DNA of 64,000 nt from Halomonas sp. S3-1-1 (GCF_023757625.1 NZ_JALGBZ010000001.1:372001-436000), one strand, 5' to 3'. Shown: positions 16,841 to 28,440, counted from the first letter of the stretch. Notes: generated by a model from the letters alone, not told the origin. Numbers and translations are program-made.

Positions 16841-17857
16841 ATGCCCCTCGTTCAATCCCGCAGCCTGCGCGTCGATAGTGAGGCCCTCGAGTACCTGGAC
16901 CAGACGCGTTTACCCCAGGCGGAGCAGTGGGAGCCCTGCAATACGCCCGAGGCCTGGCAGGCGGCGGTCAAGCGCCTGGCGATTCGCGGCGCTCCCCTGA
17001 TCGGGCTGAGCGCGGCGTTCGTGCTGGCGCAGTACGCCGCCCGCCACCCGGAAGGCAACTGGCAGGGCGTGAGCGACAACCTTCGCGCCACGCGCCCCAC
17101 GGCGGTAAACCTGATGTACTGCCTGGACGCCATGGAGGCGTGCTTTAATCAGGGCGCCGAGGCGCTTTGGGCGCGGGCCAACGCGCTGTTCGAGGAAGAC
17201 CGCGCGCTTTGCCAGGCGATGGCCGAGCGCGGCGCAGATCTGTTGAGCGATGGCGACCGGGTGCTCACCCACTGCAATACGGGGGCACTCGCCACCGCCG
17301 GCGTGGGCACGGCGATTGGCGCGTTTTCCGTAGCCAACCGGCGGGGGCTTGGGCTTCATGTCTACGTCAACGAGACCCGGCCGCTTCTACAGGGCGGGCG
17401 GCTCACCGCCTGGGAGATGGAAGATCTCGGCATCGACTACCAGCTCATTTGCGACAGCATGGCGGCGAGCCTAATGGCGGCGGGCAAGGTCGACAAAATC
17501 ATGGTCGGTGCCGATCGCATCTGCGCCAACGGCGACTTCGCCAACAAGGTGGGCACCTACATGCTCGCCGTACTGGCGCACTACCACCAGGTGCCGTTCT
17601 ATGTCGTCGCTCCCTACACCACGGTGGATGCGGCCTGCGCCACCGGCGCCGAGATTCCCATCGAGCAGCGCGACGGCTCGGAAGTGCGCGGCGTGACCGG
17701 CGCCTTCGGCGAGGCGAGCTGGGCACCCAAGGATGCCCCGGTGTGGAACCCGGCGTTCGACGTCACTCCGGCTAAGCTTGTGACCGGTTGGGTGCTGGAT
17801 ACTGGCGTGTTCGACCAAGGCGCCATTGCCCGCGGCGAGCACTGCCGCAAGCGCTAA
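16841..17857 (+). CDS. mtnA: Methylthioribose-1-phosphate isomerase MtnA
   Basis: 338 residues. Converts MTR-1-phosphate to methylthioribulose-1-phosphate, between MtnK and MtnB. Active-site cysteine in THCNTGALAT and catalytic Asp in VGADRICANGD are both present. The ATG at 16841 has CAGGAG 6 nt upstream; a TTG two codons earlier is less likely. Ends 7 nt before the convergent recQ stop. Confidence 0.94.
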   Translation: MPLVQSRSLRVDSEALEYLDQTRLPQAEQWEPCNTPEAWQAAVKRLAIRGAPLIGLSAAFVLAQYAARHPEGNWQGVSDNLRATRPTAVNLMYCLDAMEACFNQGAEALWARANALFEEDRALCQAMAERGADLLSDGDRVLTHCNTGALATAGVGTAIGAFSVANRRGLGLHVYVNETRPLLQGGRLTAWEMEDLGIDYQLICDSMAASLMAAGKVDKIMVGADRICANGDFANKVGTYMLAVLAHYHQVPFYVVAPYTTVDAACATGAEIPIEQRDGSEVRGVTGAFGEASWAPKDAPVWNPAFDVTPAKLVTGWVLDTGVFDQGAIARGEHCRKR

Positions 17858-17864
17858 TGGCGCC

Positions 17865-19988
<2,124 letters not shown>

Positions 19989-20044
19989 CCTCGCTCTCTC
20001 CTCGCTCGTTTGCGTTTGCGAGGATTGTCGCACGAAAGCGGGCG

Positions 20045-20890
20045 CTACCGGATGCCCGCGCGCAGAAACGACTGCACGAACTGGCGCTGAAAGAGCAAAA
20101 ACGCTACTAAAAGCGGCGCGATGCTCAGAAGCGTGGCCGCGCTGACCGTGGCCCAGTTGACCCCGGTTTCCGGTGCGGAAAAAACGCCCAGACCCACGGT
20201 GAGCGGGCGGCTCTCGACCGAGTTGGTCACCACCAGCGGCCACAGGAAGTTGTTCCAGTGGTGGCTGATCGAGACCAGCGCGTAGGCCAGGTACGTCGGC
20301 TTGGCCAGCGGCACGTACACCTTCCACAGCACCCCGAGCCAGCTGCAGCCTTCGATGCGCGCGGCGTCCTCGAGCTCGCGTGGGATAGTCTTGAAGGTCT
20401 GGCGCAGCAGAAAGATACCGAAGGCGCTGGCCACGTAAGGCAGCCCCATACCGGCGATGGTGTCGATCAAGCCAAGGCCGCTGGCGATACGGTAGTTCTC
20501 GACGATCAGCACCTCGGGAAATACGAACAGCTGGATCAGCACCAGCAGAAACAGCGCGTTCTTGCCGGGCACGGGGAAGCGTGCAAACGCAAAGGCCGCC
20601 AGCGTGCACACCACAAACTGCGCCGCCACCACGCCGGTGACCAGTAAAAAGGTGTTGAGGTAGTAGCGCGCGAACGGCGCCTGGGCCCAGGCGGTTTTGA
20701 AGTTCTCAAGGCTCAATGGCGCGAAGAGCTCGAAGCGCACCATGAACGCCGGCGGGTGAAACGCCGCCCATACCGCGTAGAGCAGCGGAAAGATCCAGAC
20801 GATGGCCAGAAGCCAGGCGGCCAGAGTGTCCAACGAAAGCGCCGGGACCAGGCGGCGGGGAAGGGCGGCGGCGAGCGTACTCATGGGCAT
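20045..20890 (-). CDS. Sugar/glycerol-3-phosphate ABC transporter permease (UgpE-like)
   Basis: 281 residues, six hydrophobic segments, with the permease signature EDAARIEGCSWLGVLWKVYVP near residue 195. CUT1-family inner-membrane subunit equivalent to UgpE. Starts 7 nt after the preceding permease; last gene of the ATPase, binding protein, permease, permease series. Confidence 0.85.
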   Translation of the reverse strand: MPMSTLAAALPRRLVPALSLDTLAAWLLAIVWIFPLLYAVWAAFHPPAFMVRFELFAPLSLENFKTAWAQAPFARYYLNTFLLVTGVVAAQFVVCTLAAFAFARFPVPGKNALFLLVLIQLFVFPEVLIVENYRIASGLGLIDTIAGMGLPYVASAFGIFLLRQTFKTIPRELEDAARIEGCSWLGVLWKVYVPLAKPTYLAYALVSISHHWNNFLWPLVVTNSVESRPLTVGLGVFSAPETGVNWATVSAATLLSIAPLLVAFLLFQRQFVQSFLRAGIR

Positions 20891-20897
20891 GAAGTCG

Positions 20898-21782
20898 TCA
20901 TTTATAGTGGGTTCGGCGGTCGAGAAGCGTGAACTTGAGAGTGGCCACCACGGCGAGCACCAGCAGGATCACCACGGTAATGGTGGCCGCGGTGGTGCGG
21001 TCGAAAAACGCGAAGGCGTTCTCGTAGACGTAGTAGAGCAGCAGGTTGGTGGCGTTGTTCGGCCCGCCCTTGGTGAGAATGAACAGGTGATCGACCACGC
21101 GCACGGCGTTGATCAGCGCGTTGATCAAAACGAACAGGGTGGTCGGCATCAAAAGCGGAAAGGTCACCCGCCAGAAAAAGCGCGCGCGGCTTGTGCCTTC
21201 GAGATCCGCCGCTTCCTTGAGCTCCGGCGGGATCGCCTGCAGCGCCGCCAGATAGAAGATCATGAAAAAGCCGGCCTCCTTCCACACCGACATCACGATG
21301 ATCGAATAAAGCGCCACGCTCGGGTCGCCCAGCCAGTTCACTCCGGAAAAGCCGAGTGCTGCGAGCAGCGTGTTGAACAGCCCGATCTGCGGGGCGTAGA
21401 AGAACATCCAGATATTGGCCGCGGCGATCATCGGCAGGATCGTCGGCGTGAAGTAGGCCATGCGCACAAGCCCGCGGCCGGGAAGTCGCCGGTTGACCAG
21501 CAGCGCCATGGCAAGCGACAGCGCGATGGAGACCGGAATGGTGCCGAGCGCATAGATCAGGTTGTTGCGCGCTACCTGCCAGAATTTCGGATCCTCGAAC
21601 AGGTACCGGTAGTTCTCGAGACCGACGAATGCCGGCGGCGCGCCGCGAAAGCCGGGCAGATAAAGGCTCTGGATCACCGTGGTAATCGTGGGCAGATAGG
21701 CGAACAGGCCAAGCAGCAGCGCGGCGGGCAGTAGCAGCAGTGCCCCGTAGAGCTGTAGCTTGCGGTGGGCGGTCAGCGTCAT
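20898..21782 (-). CDS. Sugar/glycerol-3-phosphate ABC transporter permease (UgpA-like)
   Basis: 294 residues with six hydrophobic segments and the conserved loop KEAADLEGTSRARFFWRVTFP near residue 195. The N-terminal cytoplasmic part (HRKLQLYGALLLLPAALLLG) and an FVGLENYRYL segment match UgpA. Pairs with the next gene to form the channel. Sits 63 nt after the binding-protein gene. Confidence 0.85.
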   Translation of the reverse strand: MTLTAHRKLQLYGALLLLPAALLLGLFAYLPTITTVIQSLYLPGFRGAPPAFVGLENYRYLFEDPKFWQVARNNLIYALGTIPVSIALSLAMALLVNRRLPGRGLVRMAYFTPTILPMIAAANIWMFFYAPQIGLFNTLLAALGFSGVNWLGDPSVALYSIIVMSVWKEAGFFMIFYLAALQAIPPELKEAADLEGTSRARFFWRVTFPLLMPTTLFVLINALINAVRVVDHLFILTKGGPNNATNLLLYYVYENAFAFFDRTTAATITVVILLVLAVVATLKFTLLDRRTHYK

Positions 21783-21845
21783 GATGAAGGCTCGCCGGTG
21801 AGTGAGCGCCGGGCCAAGGCCCGGCGCCTGAAAGGTCAGGCCGGC

Positions 21846-23117
21846 TTAGCGGACGTAGCGGCGCAGGATGCGGTCGGCCTCGGCTTGCGCCTGGGTCAGT
21901 GCTTCCTCTGGCGTCATCTGACCGGTGAGCGCGGCTTGAACGGCGTTATCGAGCGTGCGGCGAATGCGCCCGCCCTCATAGGTGGCAAGCTCGGCGGTGC
22001 CGAATTCCAGCTGATCGCGGGCGACCGCCGCCGGCGGGAAGGCCTCGACGTAGTCGCGCAGCGCCTCGGTCTCGTAGGCGGCGGGGCTCACGCCCATGTA
22101 GCCGGTTTCGATCGACCAGTCTGCGGCGCGTTCCGGAGCGGTCATCCAGCGGATGAAGGTCATCGCGGCGCGCTGCTCCTCGTCACTGGTATCGGCAAAG
22201 ATGTAGAAGTTGCCGCCGCCGGTGGGGCTACCGCGCTGGGTTTTGGCCGGCAGCATCGCCACGCCGAAATCGAAGTCGGCATCGCTCTTCACGGCACTCA
22301 GATTGCCGGTGGTATGCCACATCATCGCCGTGGACTGCTCAAGGAAGTTCTGGCGAAGCGTGCCCCACTCGATGGTGCCGCCGGGCATGACGCCGTCTTC
22401 GGCCAGCGATACCCAGTACTCCAGCGCCTCGATGGCGGCCGGGTCGTCGAAATAGACCTCGGTGCCGGCGTCGTTCATCAGCCGGTGGCCGTTCTGGTAA
22501 GCGAAGGCCTGAAACATCCAGTACGGGTAGCCGGTAGAGGGCACCATGACGCCCCACTGATCGCCGCTGGCTTCGCGCACGGTCTGAGCCATTTCGGCCA
22601 TTTCGTCCCAGTTCTGGGGTGGGGTGTCCGGGTCGAGCCCGGCGGCTTCAAACGCGTCCTTGTTCCAGAACAGCACGATGGTCGAGCGCTGAAAGGGAAT
22701 GCCGTAGGTCTTGCCGTCGAGCTGGCCGTTCTCCATCAGTCCGGGGTAGAAGCCATCGAGCCACGCGCGCTCCTCGTCGGTCTCGACCAGGTCGTCGAAG
22801 GCGACGATGGCGTCCTGTTCGATCAGCTCGAACAGATCGATGGAAAACATCACCGAAAGCTGCGGGGTATCGCCGGCCTCAATGGCGGACATCGCGCGCA
22901 CCCGGGTGTCGTCGTAGTTGCCGGCGTAGATGGCTTCGACATCGATCTCCGGGTGTTCGTCCTCGAACTCCTCGACCAGTTCGTCGATTACGTCGGTCAA
23001 GGCGCCGCCCACCGACACCGGGTAGTACATCGTAAGATCGACCGCGGCGCTGGCCTGGGTGGCGCTCAAAAGGCCGGCGGCCAACGCGGTAAGGGCAAAG
23101 GGAAGACGAGACAACAT
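21846..23117 (-). CDS. Extracellular solute-binding protein (UgpB-like)
   Basis: 423 residues. Signal peptide MLSRLPFALTALAAGLLSAT, cleavage near ASA. The mature protein resembles UgpB: VDLTMYYPVSVGG, AIYAGNYDDT, IPFQRSTIVLFWNKDAF, and an MTAPERAADWSIETGYMGVS segment. Likely ligand glycerol-3-phosphate or a glycerophosphodiester, but other sugars are possible for this family. AAAAGGAG site upstream of the ATG. Confidence 0.82.
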   Translation of the reverse strand: MLSRLPFALTALAAGLLSATQASAAVDLTMYYPVSVGGALTDVIDELVEEFEDEHPEIDVEAIYAGNYDDTRVRAMSAIEAGDTPQLSVMFSIDLFELIEQDAIVAFDDLVETDEERAWLDGFYPGLMENGQLDGKTYGIPFQRSTIVLFWNKDAFEAAGLDPDTPPQNWDEMAEMAQTVREASGDQWGVMVPSTGYPYWMFQAFAYQNGHRLMNDAGTEVYFDDPAAIEALEYWVSLAEDGVMPGGTIEWGTLRQNFLEQSTAMMWHTTGNLSAVKSDADFDFGVAMLPAKTQRGSPTGGGNFYIFADTSDEEQRAAMTFIRWMTAPERAADWSIETGYMGVSPAAYETEALRDYVEAFPPAAVARDQLEFGTAELATYEGGRIRRTLDNAVQAALTGQMTPEEALTQAQAEADRILRRYVR

Positions 23118-23150
23118 GACGAACTCCTTTTAGGTGGCGAGAGAGGTGAA

Positions 23151-24275
23151 TCAGTGCTGGAACGAGCCCACCGTCGGCGGACGGGCAACGCTTTTCGGCG
23201 CGGCGGCGAAGGCGCGGGGCGTCAGGTGCTCGTGGCGCAGGCCGTCGGCGGCGAACAGGTGCGCCTTGTCCGGCGCCCAGTAGAGCCGGCACGCCGCGCC
23301 TTCGAGCGCCGGGCGGCCGTTGACGCGCACGCGAAGGGAGTGGCTGCCCACGCTCACGTGAACGACGGTGTCGGCGCCCAGGTACTCTTCACCGCTGATG
23401 CGCGCGGCCACGCCAGGCTCGCTTTCAGCGCGAAGCGTGATGTCCTCGGGGCGAACGCCGAGCTTTCCGCCGGCGGCTTCCAGCGGCGCGACGGGCGTGG
23501 TGTCGCCGTCGATCACGGCACCGGCATCACCGGCTATCAATGGCAGTAGATTCATCGCAGGGCTTCCTATGAAACTGGCGGCGAAGGCGCTCGCCGGGCG
23601 GTCGTAGAGCTCGCTCGGGGTGGCGTCCTGAACGATGCGGCCGTGCTGCATCAAAATGACCCGGTCGCCCATGCTCATGGCTTCCACCTGATCGTGGGTG
23701 ACGTAGATCACCGTCATGTCGAGCCGGCGCTGCAGCGCCTTGATCTCGCGGCGCATGTCGGCTCGAAGGCGCGCGTCCAGGTTCGAGAGCGGCTCGTCCA
23801 TCAGACAGATCGGATGCTCGGAAACGATGGCGCGGGCGAGCGCCACCCGCTGGCGCTGGCCGCCGGACAGATTCGCCGGCTTGCGGTCGAGATAGGGCGA
23901 CAGATCGACCAATTCCGCCACTTGAGCCAGGCGCTTGTCGCGCTCGAGCCTGGGCACGCGGCGGCTCTTCAGGCCAAAGACGATGTTCTCGGCCACGCTC
24001 AGGTGGGGAAACAGCGCGTAGGACTGAAATACCATGGAGAGGCCGCGATCCCCGGGCGGGGCGCGGGTGACGTCGCGCTCACCGATATGAATCGCGCCAC
24101 GCGTGGCCTCTTCGAGCCCGGCGATCATACGAAGCGTGGTCGATTTACCGCAGCCGGAGGGGCCCAGTAGGATGACGAACTGCCCCGGCGTCACCTCAAA
24201 CGAGATGTCGTCGACGGCGGCGGTAGCGCCCCACTGCTTGGAGACGCCCGCCAGTTGAATACGCGATTGGCTCAT
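23151..24275 (-). CDS. ABC transporter ATP-binding protein (UgpC/MalK-like)
   Basis: 374 residues. Walker A GPSGCGKST near residue 37, signature NLSGGQRQRVALAR, Walker B CLMDEPLSNLD, then a C-terminal regulatory/TOBE region (about 240-374) with LGVRPEDITLR, typical of UgpC and MalK. The ATG at 24275 matches the family N-terminus; an ATG at 24308 would add 11 residues. First gene of the operon, 83 nt from the end of the sigma-54 regulator gene read in the same direction. Confidence 0.86.
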   Translation of the reverse strand: MSQSRIQLAGVSKQWGATAAVDDISFEVTPGQFVILLGPSGCGKSTTLRMIAGLEEATRGAIHIGERDVTRAPPGDRGLSMVFQSYALFPHLSVAENIVFGLKSRRVPRLERDKRLAQVAELVDLSPYLDRKPANLSGGQRQRVALARAIVSEHPICLMDEPLSNLDARLRADMRREIKALQRRLDMTVIYVTHDQVEAMSMGDRVILMQHGRIVQDATPSELYDRPASAFAASFIGSPAMNLLPLIAGDAGAVIDGDTTPVAPLEAAGGKLGVRPEDITLRAESEPGVAARISGEEYLGADTVVHVSVGSHSLRVRVNGRPALEGAACRLYWAPDKAHLFAADGLRHEHLTPRAFAAAPKSVARPPTVGSFQH

Positions 24276-24358
24276 GGCTTTCACCAACGGTGGGTCGTGG
24301 CCAATCACTGTGGGTCAAGGAGGTTGCCGTTGTGTGACGCTTGTGTGGCGAAAGCGTG

Positions 24359-25756
24359 TCAGCGAAGCGTCAGCCCGTGGCGCTTGAGCTTGCGCACCAC
24401 GCTTGACTGGCTGATCCCCAGGTGCTCGGCGAGGGCGTAGGTGCTGGCGTGCGTGCGACAGCCGCGCTCGAGCAGCTCGCGCTCCAGGCGGGCCAGGTAG
24501 GCGGGCAGGGTTTCACCTTCGATAGGCGGTGGCGCGCTGGGCGCCTGTGGCGTGTGAGGGGCGCTGGCGGGCGAAGCGGGGGATTCGAAGCCTTCGATGC
24601 GATCGAACGCGCTCGAGAGCCAGGCACGCTCCAGCCAGTTCTCGAGCTCGCGCACGTTGCCGGGCCAGTCGCTGCCCATCAGCGTCGACCAGACGTGGTT
24701 GTCGAGAAACTTCTGCCGCCCGTAGTGGGCGTTGAGCCGGGCCAGGCACGCCTCGGCAAGCGCGGGAATGTCTTCGCGACGCTCGCGAAGCGCGGGCAGC
24801 GTCACGGGAATCACGTTGAGGCGGTAGTAAAGATCCAGCCGGAAAAGGCCTTCCTGCACGCGCGCCGCCAGGTCCTGATTGGTGGCGACCACCAGGCGGA
24901 AATCGACCCGGCGGGGGCGGGTGTCGCCCAGGCGCGTCATCTTGCCGTCCTGGATCACCTTCAAGAGCTTGGTCTGCATCAACAGCGGAAGCTCGCCGAT
25001 CTCATCGAGAAACAGCGTGCCGCCTTCGGCCTGCTCCAGAAGCCCTGCCTTGCCCTGGCGGGCGGCGCCGCTGAACGCGCCGGGCTGGTAGCCGAACATC
25101 TCAGACTCGAACAGGTTCTCCGGAATGGCGCCACAGTTGACCTCGATGAAGGGGCCGCCCGCGCGCTCGCTCCAGCGGTGAAGCTGGCGGGCAAATGCCG
25201 TTTTGCCCACGCCGGACTCCCCCAGCATCAGCACGCTAGCCCCGGAAGGCGCCACGCGCTTTAGGAGCCTTGCGACCTCGCGCATCGCGTGGCTTCGCAC
25301 CTGAAGCTCCTCCAGGGCGCTGTCGAGCGCCGGGTCGTCGGCCACGCTCTGGCCGCGCTTGACGTGCTCGTTGAAGCGCTTTTGCAGCAGCGCGTATTCG
25401 TCCTGGAGAAGCTGTAAATCGGTCATGTCCCGCGAGCGGCTGACGATACGCTCGAGCCTGCCGTTCACAAAGACCGGGTGGGCCTCGGCGATCACCCGCC
25501 GCCCGGTGCCGGTGACCTGCATCAGCTGCGCCGGGCGGTGGGTGCGCATGACCTCCATGCTGATGGAGGGTTTGAGCACGCCGTCGCGCTCAAGCTCCCT
25601 GACGTTGCTGCCCAGAAGCGCCTCGCGTGGCAGCCCATACACCGCCTCCGCGCCGGGGCTGATGTCCAGTATCTCGCCGTCACCACTGACGATGAAGAAG
25701 TGGTCGTTGGCGGTCTCCACGATAGTCTTGAGCACGCTGCGATCGATCTCGTCCAC
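24359..25756 (-). CDS. PAS-domain sigma-54-dependent activator with TyrR-type HTH
   Basis: About 465 residues. PAS sensor domain (about 5-120: [23 protein letters not shown]), coiled linker, AAA+ domain with Walker A GESGVGKT and Walker [11 protein letters not shown], then a TyrR/Fis-like HTH ([20 protein letters not shown]). The sigma-54 contact loop reads GAFSGA rather than GAFTGA. The GTG at 25756 is preferred because GAGG lies 8 nt upstream; a TTG at 25789 would add 11 residues and overlap the palindrome. Divergent from gbuA-aruI, whose leader contains a -24/-12 promoter and an upstream palindrome, so it is the likely activator of arginine-derived guanidino-acid catabolism. The PAS ligand is unknown. 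Confidence 0.87.
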   Translation of the reverse strand: MDEIDRSVLKTIVETANDHFFIVSGDGEILDISPGAEAVYGLPREALLGSNVRELERDGVLKPSISMEVMRTHRPAQLMQVTGTGRRVIAEAHPVFVNGRLERIVSRSRDMTDLQLLQDEYALLQKRFNEHVKRGQSVADDPALDSALEELQVRSHAMREVARLLKRVAPSGASVLMLGESGVGKTAFARQLHRWSERAGGPFIEVNCGAIPENLFESEMFGYQPGAFSGAARQGKAGLLEQAEGGTLFLDEIGELPLLMQTKLLKVIQDGKMTRLGDTRPRRVDFRLVVATNQDLAARVQEGLFRLDLYYRLNVIPVTLPALRERREDIPALAEACLARLNAHYGRQKFLDNHVWSTLMGSDWPGNVRELENWLERAWLSSAFDRIEGFESPASPASAPHTPQAPSAPPPIEGETLPAYLARLERELLERGCRTHASTYALAEHLGISQSSVVRKLKRHGLTLR

Positions 25757-25787
25757 GCCGTTTTCCTCGAACCGATAGTGACTCGTC

Positions 25788-25835
25788 AATGCAAAATCGA
25801 CTCGATACTACGCGTTTTTGAGTCGGTTTTGCATT
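25788..25835. promoter_or_regulatory. Palindromic upstream activator site for the sigma-54 regulator
   Basis: Arms 25788-25803 (AATGCAAAATCGACTC) and 25820-25835 match as an inverted repeat at 15 of 16 positions, with a 16-bp spacer. Its centre lies about 92 bp upstream of the predicted start site of the gbuA operon, a normal distance for an enhancer bound by a sigma-54 activator. Confidence 0.75.
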
Positions 25836-25877
25836 AATCGAAGCGCAAGAAGGCCGATTGGCGGGGCGCCGCCCGCC

Positions 25878-25893
25878 TGGCACGTTAAATGCA
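25878..25893 (+). promoter_or_regulatory. Sigma-54 (-24/-12) promoter of the gbuA operon
   Basis: TGGCACGTTAAATGCA: GG and GC are separated by exactly 10 nt and the TGGCAC half is consensus. Predicted start near 25904, 70 nt before the gbuA GTG. Confidence 0.8.
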
Positions 25894-25973
25894 GTAGCTG
25901 GGTAAACCCCATGATCGGGCTCGGTGTTCATGACGCTGGGCTCGAGAATCGCTACAAGGAAAGGAGAAGCGCA

Positions 25974-26924
25974 GTGAGTGACTTCAATCAGCCGCTGGGC
26001 GGCAACAGCGTGCCGCGCTTTGGCGGGCCGGCGACCATGATGCGCCTGCCCGCTCAAGAGAGCGCGAAGGGGCTCGATGCCGCGTTCATCGGCATTCCCA
26101 TGGATATCGGCACCTCCAACCGGCCCGGCACGCGCATGGGGCCGCGCCAGATTCGCGACGAGTCGCGCATGCTGCGCCCCTACAACATGGCCACTCGTGC
26201 CGCGCCCTTTGAGTCCCTGCAGGTAGCGGACATCGGCGACGTACCGATCAACACCTTCCACCTGCCCAAGAGCGTCGACATCATCACCGCGTTCTTCGAC
26301 GACGTGTTGAGCCACGACTGCGTGCCGTTGACCCTCGGCGGCGATCACACCATGACGCTGCCGATTCTGCGTGCCATGGCCAAAAAGCACGGCCCGGTGG
26401 GCTTGATTCATATCGACGCCCACGCCGACGTCAACGAGCACATGTTCGGCGAGGAGATCGCTCACGGCACCACCTTCCGCCGCGCCCAGGAAGAGGGGCT
26501 GTTGGCGAAAGAGAAGGTGGTGCAGATTGGTCTACGGGGCACCGGCTACGCCGCCGAGGACTTCGACTGGTGCCGCGACCAGGGCTTTCGCGTGGTCCAA
26601 GCAGAAGCGTGCTGGTACCAGTCGCTGGCGCCGCTGATGGAAGAGGTGCGCGCGCAGATGGGCGATACACCGGTGTACATCAGTTTTGATATCGACGGCC
26701 TCGACCCGTCGGTGGCGCCGGGCACCGGTACCGTCGAGATGGGCGGGCTGACCTCCCATCAGGGCCTCGAGATCGTGCGCGGCGCGGCGGGGCTCAACAT
26801 CGTTGGGGGCGATCTCGTCGAGGTCTCGCCGCCCTATGACACCAGCGGCAATACCGCGCTGATGGGTGCCACGCTGTTGTATGAAATGCTCTGCGTACTG
26901 CCGGGAGTGAAGAAAGGAGAGTGA
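25974..26924 (+). CDS. gbuA: Guanidinobutyrase (ureohydrolase)
   Basis: 316 residues. Ureohydrolase family; expected reaction 4-guanidinobutyrate + water to GABA + urea. The Mn-binding motifs are GGDHTMTLP, IHIDAHADVN and SFDIDGLDPS. The N-terminal QPLGGNSVPRFGG and the overall sequence recall Pseudomonas guanidinobutyrase more than classical agmatinase SpeB, and the operon context (2-ketoarginine decarboxylase and aldehyde dehydrogenase) supports this. Start is the GTG at 25974 with AAGGAGAA upstream. Agmatinase or guanidinopropionase activity cannot be excluded. Confidence 0.88.
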   Translation: MSDFNQPLGGNSVPRFGGPATMMRLPAQESAKGLDAAFIGIPMDIGTSNRPGTRMGPRQIRDESRMLRPYNMATRAAPFESLQVADIGDVPINTFHLPKSVDIITAFFDDVLSHDCVPLTLGGDHTMTLPILRAMAKKHGPVGLIHIDAHADVNEHMFGEEIAHGTTFRRAQEEGLLAKEKVVQIGLRGTGYAAEDFDWCRDQGFRVVQAEACWYQSLAPLMEEVRAQMGDTPVYISFDIDGLDPSVAPGTGTVEMGGLTSHQGLEIVRGAAGLNIVGGDLVEVSPPYDTSGNTALMGATLLYEMLCVLPGVKKGE

Positions 26925-26931
26925 TCGCGTT

Positions 26932-26950
26932 GGGCGCCGTTCGGGCGCCC
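26932..26950. other. Intercistronic hairpin after gbuA
   Basis: GGGCGCC / GGCGCCC arms with a 5-base loop, 8 nt after the gbuA stop and without a T-run. May set relative mRNA levels within the operon. Confidence 0.45.
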
Positions 26951-27048
26951 GTCTGAACGCGATACGGATACTACAAAAAGGAAGGTCGAACCTTTCGTAT
27001 AAACGCCGCCAGCCCACCTTCGATAATCATTTCCAACAGGTGAACATC

Positions 27049-28431
27049 ATGTCCGACCCTCAAGCGATACGCGATGAGCGCGCGCCCGACGAGGCCATCC
27101 CGCGCCGCCATCTGCTCAAGTTCCTGATTCCCTCGATCATCGGGGTGCTGCTGTTTCTGGTGCCGTTTCAAAGCGGTGAGTCGGTCAACATCGGCATGGG
27201 GATGATGGCCGATGGCCTGCAGGCGCTACTCGGCGAGGCGCTGCCGCTGATCGCCATGGTGGTGCTGTGCGTGTCGGTCGTCGTCACGCTCTACGTGAAA
27301 GCCGCAAAACCCACTTGGGCTCAAGGCGGCCACTTTGGCGACATGTTCCAGGTCGGAATGATCTGGGTGGCGCTGCGCGTGCTGGGCGCCATTTTTGTGG
27401 TGATGACCTACTTTCAGGTGGGGCCTGAGTTCGTCACCGCCTCGTTTACCGGCGGTGTCATGCTCAATGACCTGGCGCCGGTGCTGCTGACGTTTTTCTT
27501 CTTCGCCGCGATTTTGCTGCCGTTTCTGGTCGAGTTCGGCTTCATGGAATTTATTGGAAGCCTGGTGCGCAAGCCGTTTCGCCTCATCTTCAACCTGCCG
27601 GGGCGTAGCGCCATTGATGCCACCGCCTCGTGGATGGGCTCGGGCACCGTGGGCGTGCTGATTACTTCGCAGCAGTACGAGCAGGGTTTCTATAGCGGCC
27701 GCGAAGCCTCGGTGATCGCCACCAACTTTTCCGTGGCGTCCATTGCCTTCAGCCTGCTGGTGGTCAACTTCGTCGATTTGAACCACCTGTTCGTGCCGTT
27801 CTACTTCACCGTGGTGGTGTCCGGGCTGATCGCCGCGATCGTCGTTTCGCGCATTCCGCCGCTGTCGTTGAAGTCCGACGACTACTACGAGCCGGTTGGC
27901 TGTCAGATTCGTGAAGAGAACACCGGCCGCGCCGGGCTTTTCCGCTACAGCCTGCAGCAGGCCACGCGCCGCGCCGCCGGTGCGCCTGGCCCCGCGCAGC
28001 TTGCCAAACTGGCGCTGATTAACGTCATCGACATTTTCCTGACGCTGCTACCGCTGGTGTTCGCGATCGGCACCATCGCGCTGATTCTGGCCGAGTTCAC
28101 GCCGCTCTTTACCTGGCTCTCCTACCCGATGGTGCCGGTGCTGGAGCTTCTGCGTATTCCCGAGGCCCAAGCCGCCGCGCCCGCCACACTGGTCGGCTTT
28201 GCCGATATGTTCCTGCCCGCGGTGCTGGCCACCAATATCGACAGCGAGCTCACTCGCTTCGTCATCGCGTGCCTGTCGATGACGCAGTTGGTGTACATGT
28301 CCGAAATCGGCGCGCTGCTGCTGAAGTCGAAGATTCCCATCGCGCTCTGGGAACTGGCGGTCGTGTTTCTGCTGCGCACCGTGATTACGCTGCCGATCAT
28401 CGCATTGATGGCGCACACCCTGTTCTTCTAA
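27049..28431 (+). CDS. YjiH-family membrane protein with nucleoside-recognition (Gate) domains
   Basis: 460 residues, about eleven hydrophobic segments. Two Gate-like halves: GSGTVGVLITSQQYEQGFYSG in the first, and AAAPATLVGFADMFLPAVLA in the second. YjiH proteins have no settled substrate. Its position between gbuA and aruI in a sigma-54-controlled operon suggests transport of arginine, 2-ketoarginine or a guanidino acid. The ATG at 27049 has an AGG 8 nt upstream; a GTG three codons earlier is possible. Confidence 0.8.
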   Translation: MSDPQAIRDERAPDEAIPRRHLLKFLIPSIIGVLLFLVPFQSGESVNIGMGMMADGLQALLGEALPLIAMVVLCVSVVVTLYVKAAKPTWAQGGHFGDMFQVGMIWVALRVLGAIFVVMTYFQVGPEFVTASFTGGVMLNDLAPVLLTFFFFAAILLPFLVEFGFMEFIGSLVRKPFRLIFNLPGRSAIDATASWMGSGTVGVLITSQQYEQGFYSGREASVIATNFSVASIAFSLLVVNFVDLNHLFVPFYFTVVVSGLIAAIVVSRIPPLSLKSDDYYEPVGCQIREENTGRAGLFRYSLQQATRRAAGAPGPAQLAKLALINVIDIFLTLLPLVFAIGTIALILAEFTPLFTWLSYPMVPVLELLRIPEAQAAAPATLVGFADMFLPAVLATNIDSELTRFVIACLSMTQLVYMSEIGALLLKSKIPIALWELAVVFLLRTVITLPIIALMAHTLFF

Positions 28432-28440
28432 GGAAATGCC

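Noticed and set aside
21765-23549. 594-codon open frame on the plus strand
   Set aside because: Antisense to the UgpB-like and UgpC-like genes, with composition typical of a GC-rich shadow frame and no recognisable domain.
25974-26924. Agmatinase (SpeB) as the name for the ureohydrolase
   Set aside because: Sequence style and the aruI/aldehyde dehydrogenase context fit guanidinobutyrase better; there is no arginine decarboxylase nearby.
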